Shown: positions 1 to 13,600 of the stretch, in pieces | How positions within the stretch are numbered: the first letter of the stretch is position 1 | How the letters are laid out: each line of letters opens with the position of its first letter | Assembly (NCBI RefSeq): GCF_031877795.1 | Contig: NC_133946.1 | Location: 10,391,144-10,455,143 of the forward strand | Source: Strix aluco | Lineage: Eukaryota; Chordata; Aves; Strigiformes; Strigidae | Length of the DNA: 64,000 nucleotides | Direction: 5' to 3' | Position numbers and translations under genes: made by a program | The notes under the pieces: model-generated | Databases searched by the model: none | Told to the model about the DNA's origin: nothing | Seen by the model: the letters and a program-made list of their open reading frames with translations, nothing else

Positions 1-1561
1 ACTGAAGAGAGAGTTGCTACTGTAGCCTCTCCCAGGAGAGGGTGAAACTTAATGGAGCTGAGGATGGTGATTTGGTTCTGGGCACCAACTTGCTAAGATG
101 GGAGTTATGATGATGGGAGACACACGTCAAGAGTGAAGAAATGCCACATGAGATGAAGCCTCCAGGGCGGGTGGTAGCCAAGCTCATTCCACAGTCACTG
201 AAAAAAAAGGCTAAATCGGCTACAAAACACTGTCATGGCTTTAACACAGTTGTACAGACAAGCCTGGGCCCAAGTTCAAGCTACAGCAGACCTCTGCTTT
301 CCAACAGCTTTAGGGACATCCTTCCCAGCACATCTTGAGGTATACAGGAACCTCAGCCACATCCCTCTCATGTCTCAAATTTCCTCACTGGGGATGGCAG
401 CCCAGAAGAAGCTAGGCTTCCCAGCAGAGGCGCATCTCCAGGTCGAACGTAAGACTGTGGAGGAAATCTTGGGGCCTCAAGACACTGCCCAGCCTGGGCA
501 TGCTCCTTCTGGAGACAAAGAACCCAGCCTGGGACCGTGGTTTCTATCGAAAGAGTGGGAACAGTACTGCCCAAAGCTCCCTCAGAGCAAGAGCAGCTCA
601 AAGGCATGTTTGTGGGTGAGGTTTGTATCTAAGAGCACCATGGGGGGCTTCTGCACTGAGGACTGTCACAGGGCACCACCCATCAAGGTCTGCATCTGCC
701 TGTGACAACTGCAGCAGATTCTCCAGACCAGGAGAAAACATCCTGCACCGACAACAGCCAAGCTGTAGCCAGCTGTGAGTTACGCAGCTTTCCTGATCGC
801 TTTCTTCTACTGAAGGCCCCAGGTGCAGAGCTCCGGCCTCTGCTCTGGCTGTTCCCCCAGCCTGGATTACCCAGTGCCAAACTGCAAGCTAAAAACAGAA
901 ACAAATCCCTCTTTGTGACTCAAGTTGGCAGAAAGCTTCTCTTGCAGGCTCCTTTAAAAGGAGCAAGGAAGTACTTGGAAACAGGCTATTCATGGCTCTC
1001 CAGAAGATTATTTGTGTGCTGCTGGCATTTACAGGGCTGTTAGGGGAGTAAGTGGTCAGCAGGACCTATGTGTACAGCTGGGCACAGCACCCTCCACCCC
1101 AAAGAATGAGGGGAACAGATGGACAGACAGCCAGCATCTGTCCTGAAGGACTTGCTTACAGAGAGAAGGTCCAGGACTCCTGCCTTGCACAGGGCCAGCC
1201 TCAGACTACGCCAAAGCAGACTGCATATAAAAACAAAAGTTTAAAAAACAAAAAATGGATATACACTGCATATAGGAGACTCTGCAGAGGACAGTCTGTA
1301 GATGGCCACCCCAAAGCAGCCAGGGCCAGCCCAGCTCTGGAGGGGGGGTAGCTTGGCAGCTGCATTCCAGTCACAGTTGGAGAAATGGGACAGCTGAAGG
1401 TGGAACTTGTGCTTCTTGCTCCTTGATCAGCTTCAGGCAGAGGGAGGGTGGGGAGGGAGTAAGGCCCACTGCAGGAGAGGCACTGCCTTTATCTGTTTGG
1501 CAGACTACGTTTGACAAGCGGTTCATTCAGGAGCAGTTTCCTTCCATGCTCAGGCCTCTGC
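1..1561 (-). other. Probable RAB3IL1 3' untranslated region and flank
   Basis: This follows the RAB3IL1 stop codon. No long conserved reading frame is visible. I see no canonical AATAAA on the minus strand, only a GATAAA variant near 1485, so the end of the transcript is not placed and may lie off the window. Confidence 0.4.
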
Positions 1562-1644
1562 TTACATCTCACTGGGATAAAACCCAAGTTTGGCCAGAGA
1601 CATCTCCCTCCGGAGCCGCATGACCTCCCAGTACATCAGCTCCA
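1562..1644 (-). CDS. RAB3IL1: RAB3IL1 terminal coding exon 10
   Basis: After completing a Val codon this exon encodes [20 protein letters not shown] and FYPSEM, then TAA at 1564-1562. The ending matches the family C-terminus (human ends LAKLGFFPQEA). Confidence 0.95.
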
Positions 1645-4600
1645 CTGCAAAGCAAAATGGGTGTGGGGGAGAGAAGGAAAAAAAACACCAAAAATCAGTA
1701 AAGCAAGGCACAGCTGGACACCACCTCATGTTATGCTGTGTTCTCAGTGCAGCCCAGCCAGGCTCAGCCCCAAAGAGATGGGAGCAAACATGCTGGAGGC
1801 TCCAGCAAGACAGGCCCATCAGGTCATCCCTTACCAGCTCCACCCCAGGGCAAAGCTCCCAACGAGTGATGAGCAACAAATAGGTGCATCTATTCCTCCC
1901 AGCTCATGCCTTTTTGTCATTTAAGAGTTTCTCAAAGACACAGGGAGTTCAGGGTCCCCCAAGCTGGCCCCATTACTCTCACGCTGAGTAGGATCTCTTA
2001 ATTCCTCCCAGTGGCCCCCAGAAGGCGTCCCCACCATCCCCTCTTACCATCCTGCCTCACCAAGCCCTGCTGGATATAGCGAATGTATGTGAAAAAGTTG
2101 CACACCGCTGTGATCTGAAGGAGAGAGAAGAAAAAAAAAAAAAAGTCAGCTACAGAACTGCTTTGCCTGTCACAACATCAAGAGGTTGGCACAGCACCCA
2201 GCAGGAGAGCTCTTGGTGTTCAGCACCTGAGAAATAGAACTGTACACTACCAGATGGAAAGAGATAGGAAGAAAGCTGGTTTAAAAATTCTGGGTGTCTG
2301 CAATCCTGTCCCAAGATATTATGCGATCCATGAGACATACTATGGAAGAAATCCAAACTACTGCAGATTTCAGACATAAGTAAACACTACTTAATGTGGC
2401 AGCAAAGTCCATGACCCTCCTTCAAAGAGCACTGTTCTCCAGCTGAAGGAAAATCTTTGGAGTTAAAGATCTGTGCAGAAAGCATGTGTGCAGGGAGGTA
2501 AGGGTGTTCATGACACATTATGTGCAAGTGGCAAAAATTAGTCAACTTAAATCCATGCACAAAACCAACTTTTTGTCTCAGAAATAGTCCCATGTTACAG
2601 GATCAGCTCTTCTGACATGCAACTCGGGAAAGAATAAACTTCTACAATTGAATCGGAGCCCTAACAGCAACATTAACAAATCATTCACCTTCTCCCTTCC
2701 CTCCAAAGAAAGGACAGCTTGTTCTCACAACCATTTGAGTCACTGATCTGTACTAGAACAGTAACAGGAGCCAGCATTTAAAGAGCAGAAAATTACTGTG
2801 TTTTACAAAGGAGAATTAAAAAATAATAATAAAGCAAAACAATCAAAGCCTTGTACTGAATCAAACCGTGGAAAGCAAACACACTGAGGACAGGTTACCT
2901 GAAGGAACATAAGGCAGAGCACCAGAGTATGAGGCAGGGCTGGAGACCTGCACCGTAGAGCCAAGACCAAGAGCCACCTCGACTTTAGGAACAAACTCAA
3001 GCCCCACAGGTCTCTGTGACTGGGCTGAGCCAAGAGCTCCTCCATCTCAGGGCTTGGAACAATTTTGGAGGGTCACAGCACCCCGGGAAGGTGGAAGACT
3101 CACCCTGGCCCTGCAGGATGGTGAAATGTAGTAGTAATTCCCAGAATCCCCCAGCATGATGCGGTGCTTGCAGGTCCTGGGGAGGCCACTCAGAGCACAT
3201 TTCCTGCAGACAAAGAAAAAACACTTCAGCCTTCAACAATCTAGTGGCTCGGCAGAGCACAGCAATTCAACAACCTTCAGACTATCCCCAAGAGATGGAA
3301 GTGGGAGTTTAGAAGCCAGACCTGTGTCAGTCAGCATGAAGAAGGAAAAAAAAAAAAAACCAACCATGGCTGTAAGAGCCTTTTGCTTCTAGAAAGATTC
3401 CATAAATGGCAAGTTTAGTAGACCTTAGGCTAAATATCAGGAACCATGAATTATTCCACGCCCAAGCAAACCAAGGCTGTAGCCTTTTCCCTGGCAGACA
3501 GCCCAAGACAAAACCACAGAAAATATTAAAGAGGTGAGGCTGGAGTAGAGTATAACCAATGCGCAGAGACCAGATGACATCTCCCCCATGTTCCAGGCAA
3601 GGCTTTTGCTGAAGGAGTTCTGCTCAGGTGTATCACCCTTCCTGATGGGATGCAAATATACATGCTGGCTGGGGACCAAACCTGGTCTCAAAACAGGTAA
3701 ATCCAGCAGTTGAGCAGAACTTGCTCATGCTGAGAACTCCGAACAAGTCACACTGCAGCCTTTATACTAAGCTCCTATTAATTAATTTGGGCCTGATTTG
3801 AAGCTACTCTAGTTGAAGCCACAGGCAGTGACTTTGTACTGACTTCAGGGGGCTTTGGATGAGGCCTGAAGTTCCTAAGAACAAGCCAATCCCTTCTTGG
3901 GCAGGCAGGGAAGAAGCTTGGCTTCACAACTGTAAGGAGATTTCAGATCGAGTGAAGAAAATAGTCTTTTCAAGACAGCCTAGCTCCCAGGGAGACTACC
4001 AAAAGACAATCAGCAAGGGTGCAGCATGCCTTTATTATTTTCTTGCCATTTCCTTCTGTTATTTGCAAGACTAATGGTTCCCAGGACCAGCCAGTTGCCC
4101 TTCCTTCATCACCACTTAAAGCAGCAAAGCAGAGTTTTCTGCTGCATAGAATCACCACATTCCCCAGAGACTTTGTGCCTGCATGGTGGGAAAAGGGACA
4201 TCATTTCCCAGCTGCCAAAATTTGCTCTGTGGGCTGTGGAAGATGACAGCATACAGGAGTAGATGTTTCAGAGAGCCTCTGAGCATGTCTCTGTGCTTGC
4301 TCTCCACTGCTATCAAGACAAGTATTAGCTAAGAGGGGAAGCATGGGCTGTAAGTTCAGATGCAATGAGAAGTAATCACTGACCAAATATTAACACAACT
4401 CAAGGAGATTAAATCCTCAGAAGGCTCAGAATGACCAATACCTTTGTAAACAAGATATCTTTAAGAGGTCCCAAAATTTGAGCATTGCAGCATACTGGAA
4501 AATAGAGAATCCTACTAGTCGCTCTTGCTTTGGGTGGTACCACATGGTGTAACTTCAGCTATCACAACCGTAGCTAGAAGTAACCTAAACCATAGCATTT

Positions 4601-7600
4601 GGATCCCAGTTTTCTTCTTTCTGGTCCACAGCACATCCAGAGTTGCCATAAAAATCAGTGTTTCGCATCCAGGGAACAAACCCCTTTTGGGTTCTTTGTT
4701 GCCAATAGCAAGATCCCTTACCATCCTGTCTGTATGGAAACTGAACAGGGTTAAAAAGTTAGCTTAGTTCAGCTCTAGCCTCAAAGCTGCTAAATTGCAC
4801 TAAGTTAGTAACTTGTTAATGGATTAGAGATCTTTGATCACTGACTAAACAATAAATACTTCACTTACGTTACAATTTGTGACCGGAACCCACTGTAAAG
4901 ACACAAAAAAAAAAAATAATCAAAAGGAAACTGAAAAGGATAAACACAGGATGGGTTGTTCTTGGAACAGGTCTGATACATACTCACACAACAATTTGCC
5001 TAGAGATGACAGAAAACACAGAAGAGAGTGGTAGGAAATCTGCATGAGCATTTACTGTTACAGGAACACCTTTGCTAGAAGGTGCTCTGCTTCAAGCCAA
5101 GGGAGGGAAGAACAAAGAGAGCGAGCCCTGACTGAACTTAAATTCAACAGCTGAATAAATATTCCAGACGGAGATAGGGGATTTATGTCACTCCTGCTAG
5201 TGCTCCTCTTCAAGGCAATCTCAAGTTGTCTGTCACATCAGATACAGTCACACAAGCTCTGGAGCAGTCACAGCCCCAATTCTGTTGGCAAGGTGACAGC
5301 ATCAGGTGGGGCAGATGATATGCAGCAAGAGGATATCTCTTCTGACCTAGGCTCAAACCCACGTGGTGCACCAGCAAGGTCAGGAGGGTAAGGCGAGATC
5401 AAACCTCACAAGATGCAAGAACACGAGATATGCAGCTCTGACTTAATCCTTTCACCCCAGGTTATGCACAAACACACCTTCAGAGAACATAAAACAAGTT
5501 GCTACCTTAAAGGAAAAAAAACCACAAACCTCTCCCAAGCCAAGAGCACTAACACATCACTAGGTTATCCCCCAAAACAGTCAACTACAGTACATCAGCT
5601 GAGCTGAGCTAATTCCTCTTCTCACGTAAAGAGTTGAGTTGAACTACCACTGGCCATGGGCTCAGAGAACACTCAGCTGAGCCCTATGAGCTGTTCAACT
5701 CAACTGACTGAGCAAGGCCTGGCCAAATTCCACTAGATGGTACAAAAAGACCGGTAGCAAGGAGAGGACAGGAGAAGATAAGAATGGCTCCTTACTTTGG
5801 CCCACTGCACTCTTCTGCTGACACCTTCACCACAGGCAGTGTCTGGGAAGCAACCGGCTCAATGGTGAGTGTATTCTCCTCCACAGCCACTCGCACCAGC
5901 TCCGACAGCTGCAGCAAAGAGGAACGAGCACAGATCTGAATGTGCAAAGGTCACCTCCACAAAGGTGCAATTGTGGTGCTCCCAGATTGCAGAGTTTTTG
6001 TCCTCCTTTTCCAGCACTCACCTCCTGCTTAGTGAAGTCCAGACAAGGTCCTACATCTTCTCGATAAATTCTGTCCAGGAAGGAGCAGGATTTATCTAAA
6101 GTTGGAGATTCCTTCCAGGCCTGGAACTCAGCAAATAAAATGGAGTCGACCTGCAGCAAGTGTCCAAGAGAAACAGGTAGAGGGAGAGCAGGTGGAGAGA
6201 GAGATACGGTATCGGAAGATATCTGTTACTACACAGGTAACCTGACTACAAAACATCTGCTTTGGCATCTAGAAAGGCTCAGACATCACAGAAGTGTCTG
6301 AGAGAAGCCAGCTTGCTCCAAGGATCTTTCATCTCCCACCCATCAGCAGAGTGACACAGCCATACTGGGCTTATTCTGACAGAAACCTGCAGGCACGTCT
6401 CTACCCCACCTTCCTCCAGGCCAGGGCAGTACCTCTGCTTGCAGGAAAACCACCACACAACCACCAAACAGACCAAGTGCCCACTCAGAGCCCATGGCAG
6501 GAATGACGAGAGCAGCTGAATGGCAAAGCACAGGGGCAATGGCACCCAGGACACAGAGCCCTTCTGTAAGGAAAGGATTGCTACGAAAAAGGATGAATTG
6601 GAAAGAGTGGTGACACTGGCACAGGCTGCCCAGAGAAGCTGTGGCTGCCCCCTCCCTGGAAGCATTCAAGGCCAGGTTGGACGGGGCTTTGGGCAACCTG
6701 GGCTAGTGGAAGGTGTCCCTGCCCATGGCTGGGGAGTTGGAACTCAATGATCTTTAAGGTCCCTTCCAACTCAAACCATTCTATAATCTGTGATTAATAA
6801 ACAGCCATCAGCAGGACTACATTCAGAGAGTAGTATGAGCTCACAGGGTATGCCACCCTTTAAAAACCACTCCAAGCCCAGAACTCTGGTGTTTGGGGAG
6901 TCGCAGCAGCAATGGGAACACTGGGCAGCCACACAGGCTTGCAGAGGCAAGCTGAGCGTAGGAAAGGAGGTCCCTCAAAGAGTCGGAAGAGCTTTCTCCA
7001 TTTTAATGTCTGCTCATTGTCTTTTACAGGTGGGCCCACAAGCATTGTCACTGCTCAGCAGGAAGAGACCCAGGATGGAGCTTGCTCCCACCCCCTGAGC
7101 CAGCAGGAAGGTTGCTCCCTCCATCCCTGTTTGGCTGAAAATACTTCAGTCCTGAAGACTCGCTGCGACCTGACATTTAAAACCCAGATGGATCACTAGT
7201 GGAACCACCAACCTGACTGACAGGACATCTCCTGAAAAGGTCAGCAAATCCCGTTAAAGCTGCCAAAAGGAAAAACAAAACTAAAGAAACCCTGCTGAGC
7301 AACACAAAGAACACAGGTGAACAAAGCTGAAAAAGGTGTGGGTTCTAGCACACTCGCTCTACGCTACGGAGACTGCTCACCTGGTACCAGGAGACAGCTT
7401 CAGAGCCACAAGATGGAAAAACAAATTGAGAAAAACACAAAAACAAAACAAAAAAAAGGAGGTTAGCATAAAAGGAAGCTAGAACTGAAAGGCTAAAGTG
7501 TGAGAGGCAGATGAGTCCCACCCCTCCCCAACGCTGTCCAGAAAGGTTACCTGCCGCAAGGATGAGGAAGCATCTGCCCCCAAGGCCTGCCAGCCTGGTT

Positions 7601-10600
7601 CATAGGTGATGTGGATAGCCTTCCCGGGGATGAGACAAAGGAGCAGGGAGAGGAGAGCGGGTAACCCAGACTTTGAGGGCAGAGGAAGAGACAGACAATG
7701 AAGGAAAAGGTTTAGAGAGACAAGCAAGAAACGGAGGTAAAAACACATGAGACAAAACAGAAGATCCAAAGAAAGGCTCAAGTCCTCCCCTCCAGGGAAC
7801 TAAGCGTGCTGCTCAAGACATCACAGGGCCACAAGCCACACTTTTTGACTTCAGCTTGAAGTGCAAAAAGGGAACAGGAATTCTGTCATTTTTAGGCTCA
7901 GTTTAAGATGGGGCACATTTTTTCCACAGAGCACCAAGCACCATCTCTCTGAACGCCAGGTTCCTTTTTATCACCTCTCACATAGGCCACTAAGGAATTT
8001 GAGAGACAGAAATGAACAAGTTAACAAAAAACCACCCCACCCTTGATATATAAAATTATTAAGCCAACCTAGGAAGCTGCAGCCCTGGGATTTTAAGCCC
8101 CAGGATATCTGCACCATGTGGAAGTTACCTACACAAAGAAATGACAGATCCCGATCTTTAACAAGCAAGTCACAAGAGCTGGCATTTCTCTAAAGATTGT
8201 CAAAACGAGATTCACTGAGATTGATGAACTACCCAGTAGGCAAAATTTATCTCTGCTTACTGTAGGAAGGTAAGTCAGTGGTTCACCAAACTGGGCTCTC
8301 AGTTTGGAGCTCCTCTGTTCTGACTGGAGGAATGGTTAGCCTTGGGAGAGGTCACAGGACCTTAGAAAGATTAAAACCTTCTCTCTTAAAACCTTCCTGG
8401 CCCTCAAAGTAGCTTCTAGCTGGCTGCATTTGACTCCAGCTTCCAGCATATCTGGACTGTTCCCTGCTTGACCAAGAGAAACCAGTGCATGAGGCCTTCA
8501 GCTACTAAACTGATTTTTTCCCCTGGCTTTCTCTGTCATAGCCTTTGTTTCCCTCTGCCTGTGAACTGAGTTAAAGATCTTCATCTCTTGTTGCTATTGC
8601 TGTCTCGGGACAATGGCTATAGCCAATGTTGCCTGAAGCATTTCATCCAAACCTCTAGCAACAAGAGCACCGTACAGAAGCTGACAAGGCACATTCATTG
8701 AATCCGCTGCCAAAAGCAGACATTACCAGTGCTGCCAGCACAGTCCTGCTTGGTGAGAGTATTAATTTCACAAGCAGTCCTTCTACGTATGTTCTCACAC
8801 AAGCCAAGTGACCAGGTGCCTCAGTCCTCCCTCAACAATGCTTCACGACTGAGGCCAAAGCTCCCAAAAAAAAAATCACTAGGGAGACATATTCCCCCAC
8901 CATATTCTCACTCATTTTCATTCTTCCTGACCAAGTGTCATAAGCTGCCTCCTTTCTGCTCCCCAGAACAGCTGTGCAAACATCTGGCTAGTGGAAAGTT
9001 CCCAGACTGAAAGATCCTGCTAGCAGGAAGAAGCGTTACACCCATGGTCACAGCAGGTAGGGGACTTATCAAAGGATCACAGAAGCAAATTAAACAGGGT
9101 TTGAAAGATATTCACAAATACCTTGTAAACTTCTCTATTCAGTTCCTTCTAGTGAGGAAGGAATTAAGTATAATTAATTAAATATATGCTCTGCAAAGAA
9201 GAGGAAGAACAGTGCCAAGTGACAGAGTCTACAAGCTGATGGAGGTGTCCTGGTGTCCAAGCTAAACTAGGTAGAGAGAAGAAACAACCACAAATCACAC
9301 CAGAGCAGGCAGTGGACTCAACTGCCATGATGCAGCAGAACAACTGGTTTCTGCTCAGCAACTCCTGACATACCCGCTCTCAGCACTGGTAACTCCTGGA
9401 TCCATCCACACCCTCCAGGGATCCCTCAGCTGCTTCCTCTAGCAGTTGTCCTGACACAGCCTTGAACACACTTCCCAGAAGAGGATATCTCCACAAACGG
9501 AAACCCTCCAGAGCTTGCCTCAGCACAAATTTAGGGAACAAGCTGCTTTACTGCACAGCTTCTCCCAACACTGAAACCACAGAGCTCTCCAGGAAGCCCC
9601 AGTCTGAAGCCGCACAGCTCCCTGCGCATGGCAACGGCTCCAAGGCCGATGCAGTGAACAGCCCTCACTCACCTCCTTGCACTCATGACTGACTGGTTCT
9701 GGAGTCACATTCTGGTTGGCAGCTGAGACCATTGCGCTGCTGGTGCTCTTGTTTCGCCCATGGCCCTTCCTGAAGCCAGCTTTAGAAGGGCTCTGGAGCT
9801 GAGGGTGCAGCTCCCGGTTTGGAGAGGAAGGTGTGGATGTGATCACCAGCGTCTTCAGAGCTGTTACCTCTGCCTGCAGCATGTCAATCTGAGGAGACAA
9901 GGCAAGAATCAACAGCACCTTCAGCACCTGCTCAGCTTGAGCTTGCTGCACCCCACCAAACACTAGTCACAGGAAACCAGCCTCAAGCCCAGTCACGAAG
10001 CCTCCTCCCCATTCTCCCAGATGTCCACCATCACCCAGAATTTTAAACAGGACTAAACAGCAGCTATTCAGGAACCCAACCCTCTGCTCCTCAGTCTGAG
10101 CACATTTTGCTCCAGGCTCTTTTTAGACCAAATAACCCAGAAGAAATTTCCCTCTCCTCAGGAAGGAACCAGTTGAGCAGCCCTGTGATGCAGCCTTGTC
10201 AGGAAATTCCAACTCCCCAGCTCCCTGCTCTAACCATCCCCACAGCCGTGGCAATTAAACAGCGTATCGCTTCATGGCTGTTCCCCTGGCATCCATTTCT
10301 CAAAGGGCAGCTGGATCAGCAGCAGACTGCAAGGATGCCTCTTCCCCCTCACTCAGGAGAGGGAACAGAGCAAATGCAGCATCTCGGAGAGACCAAGCTG
10401 CAGGCACTCTACTCTCCTTCAGCCAACAAACAGCACCATGGCCAGGCCGGGCAGAGATGGCACCGGCCTAGCACAGAGATCAAGTCACAGAGTTGCAGTT
10501 CTCACCTTCCCCCGTGCCTCCCGCAGCTGCTTCTCTGACGCCGCCTGTTTAGTGTTTGCTTCTCTCACCATCTTGTGTGCTTCCTGGACCAGAGAGAATT

Positions 10601-13600
10601 TTAGTCTGCCTCTTGCAGCCCCAACTCAAAGCCACCAGGGCAGGCCAAAGCTCTGCCATATCACATGCCCTGGGCAAGCAAGCAGGGGACAGACACCACT
10701 GCCACGTCCAAGGGTTTTACTGTCAGCTGTGAAGAGCCTTCCCCCAGAATTTCCCAGAGAAGGCTCTCAGTGCCAGGGCCTGAAGTCCATCCCCCTTCCA
10801 GGAGTGTAGTTGGCTAAATTAAAAGGTTTAGCTGGCTGAGTCCAAGGTCATCTCTTCCACTGATACGGGCTGCTGTGAAGAAAGCTAGAAGCAAGGGCCT
10901 GCCCCTCCTTGTCCTTGGGAATTGCTTTAAAGCTGAGGCTTTAATATTAGCACCCACTTGTGCTACATCACAGCTGTGTCCACATCCAGACCAATATCCC
11001 TGTGACTCTGACCTTGACGCAGACCCACTGGCTTGGCTTCTTGGCTTGACCCCAGGCCTGCATTGTCACTGCAGACTTTCTGACTGATCACTGGACTGTT
11101 TTGTGATCCGTCTGTGGCACAGATCCCGATCCAGACTGCTGCTCCACGTCTTGGCTCCTCACCGATGAGGTCACTGCTCTTGCCTGACTTGTTACTGCAC
11201 TTTGCTCCCAGTTCCCTCGCAGAGCGGCCAACCCTCACTGCTCTGGGCACAGCTGCAGTGCAGCAGGAGCTGCAGCTCAGGTAGGGGCCAAACGGTAGAA
11301 GTCAGCTTAAAAGCATCTCCCGCAGGAAGACGGGAGCAGCGCGAGCCTCTCCGCAGCACTGTCTGGAAGCAGTCTGTCCAGGGGCACCAAAGGAAGGGGC
11401 AGCCCTCAGCTACATTATCTCCAAGTTCACCCTGAGCCCAGGCAGCCAAATCTCCAGGAGGGGGATGCTCTCTTGACCCTCACACTCAGCACCAGCCTGT
11501 GTTTCAAAGGTACAGATGAGCTCTGGCTTTCCTCACTGCCCAGTCAGATCCAGACATTAGATCTGCCAGTAAATGGGACTTTGACAGGATAGGGCTTGGC
11601 AAGAATCACGTTACCAAAAAAAAAAAAAAAACAAACCCACAAACAACCAACAGGCCTTCTGAGCACTCACTGGAGCAAATATGAGGACATCCAGCTTGTT
11701 CCCACCCCAAGCAATGGCTGACACGAGCCAGGGAATCATCTCTATTACACAGCAGCTACTGTCCAGACTACAGAGGGCACGGGAGAGGGACAGGGAGCTA
11801 AGCTTAACCCAAGCTACAGGCGTCCCCACATCTGTTTTTTCCTACCAGATGTGCAGATCATAACTACTGTGCTCCTTATGCCACCCTGCAGCTGCTAGAA
11901 GGAGAAAGAAACACAAGCGAGTGCTCTCCAGGAGCAGGTACAAGCCCCTGCTCCGAGGCTCTGCTTGCAGCACTGCCCAGCTCTGCTTCTGCAAGGGAGA
12001 AAGAACAACAGAGGAAAAGAGGAAACTGTGGGAGGAGAGGGCTGGACGTTCAGGGAAAGCCTGTCTTAATGGAGTTGGATGTAAGCTTAGCTTAAGAAAT
12101 GATGGGAAAAGGAAGAGGGTGTTACCTCAAATAGGCTAGCTGTTAACTCCTCTAGTTCCTGCTCCAGTTGTTCTCTGACTTTTGACAATCTCTCACATTC
12201 TTTGTCCTTCAGCTTCAGCTCCTGTTGAGGAAATGGAGAGGGACGCGTGAGCTCACAGCAGGCCCCAGCAGCGCTGATGTCAACCACAACCTTTCCTCCC
12301 CACCACAGCACGGATCCCCGGCCCAAAACTCCTGTCACTAAACTCTGCACTACGTTGCGTGCCACCAAAGGCATCCTTCCACAAGTTGTAGCAGGCTTTT
12401 CCAGATGGAATTGCTCATTTGCCATTAGCAAGGAGACTCCATAGTAAGCACTGCCTGTCTCAAGCTGTTTTCTGCAGCAGGTTCCCGAGACTAATTTGGA
12501 TGTTGGCACAGAGGCTTTGGGTCAACCTAGCAACTGATGTCCTGCTCCAAAGCATTTTACGGCCACCTAAGCTCAAGTTCTCTCCCCTTCTGCCTGCTCC
12601 AGACTGTGGCACAGCCACCTTCAGATCTTGCTCCCCTCAGCACCACCTCCAGGAAAACCCCCACTGCTCAAATCTGTGCTGCCATCCTCAGGTAATCTCA
12701 GAAACTCAGGCCTGCCTTACCTTTTGTGCTTTGTGCAGCTCTTCCTTCAGGAATTCAGACCCCTTCTCACGGATCTCCACTGAAGAGCTGCGTAGACGTG
12801 ACACATTGAGCTGCTCGGTGGACTGGGTCTCATCCACACCTCCAGCATCTTGGCATCCAGTCTCTGGCTCCTCCTTGCTGCCTTTGGATGGCATCAGTGG
12901 CTTCCAGTGTCCCACAGCTGGTTGCTTCTGGCTGTCTTCCTCAAAACTGGCCTGGCTGTGGGGTACCAGCACAGTGCAACTTTATATGGGGGCAATTCAC
13001 AGCCTTCCTCTAACACCCACAATGTGTCCACCTCCAGCCTCTCCTGGGCACTGAGGTGAGGCAGAGAGGGTGGTGGTGTATGAAAAGGGCAGGACTGGCT
13101 TAGAGGACCTGCTTCGTGCCCAGCAGCAGCAGCAGATCCTTTACCCTGCATGCAGGCCCTGTCTCCCTACTTAAGTGTTTCACCCTTTTGGCACAGATTG
13201 CTTCCAGACCAGCAACAGAAAAGATGGTCTAAAATAAAGACTTCAGGGAAAATCTCCACTCCTATCCTGGGATCTTTAAGAATCACACCAAGTCTAGTCT
13301 GAGATGCCCAGACTGCCCTCCTTTTAAGAAGGGCTGGTTTCTCAACAGCAAGTACTCCCTCACAGATAATCCTACACTGACAAAACTTAGTAGGCAAAGC
13401 AATGCTGTTAGTAAATCCTGATTTTATCCTTCTCAACCAGCATGTCTCAAATACTATTAGTTCAGGATAAAGCAGGAAAACTACAGACAGCTGCTCCAGG
13501 AATCCCATTCTCACCTGCTTTCAGAGAGAAATAGACTGCAGCTGGCTTGTTTAGGCCTCCAGTATACACCCAGTAGACCTAAGTTCAGAGACACAGCTTC

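Noticed and set aside
3123-3160. ZNF143-like sequence (GTAGTAATTCCCAGAATC)
   Set aside because: It is coding sequence of RAB3IL1 exon 8 ([11 protein letters not shown]), far from any promoter, so the match is explained by codons.
12419-13054. Open frame of about 211 codons, plus strand
   Set aside because: It is antisense to the real RAB3IL1 exon 2 and has no recognisable domain.
13515-13530. Strong minus-strand donor GCAG|GTGAGA upstream of RAB3IL1 exon 2
   Set aside because: No acceptor or conserved peptide could be tied to it. It is only a possible alternative leader exon.
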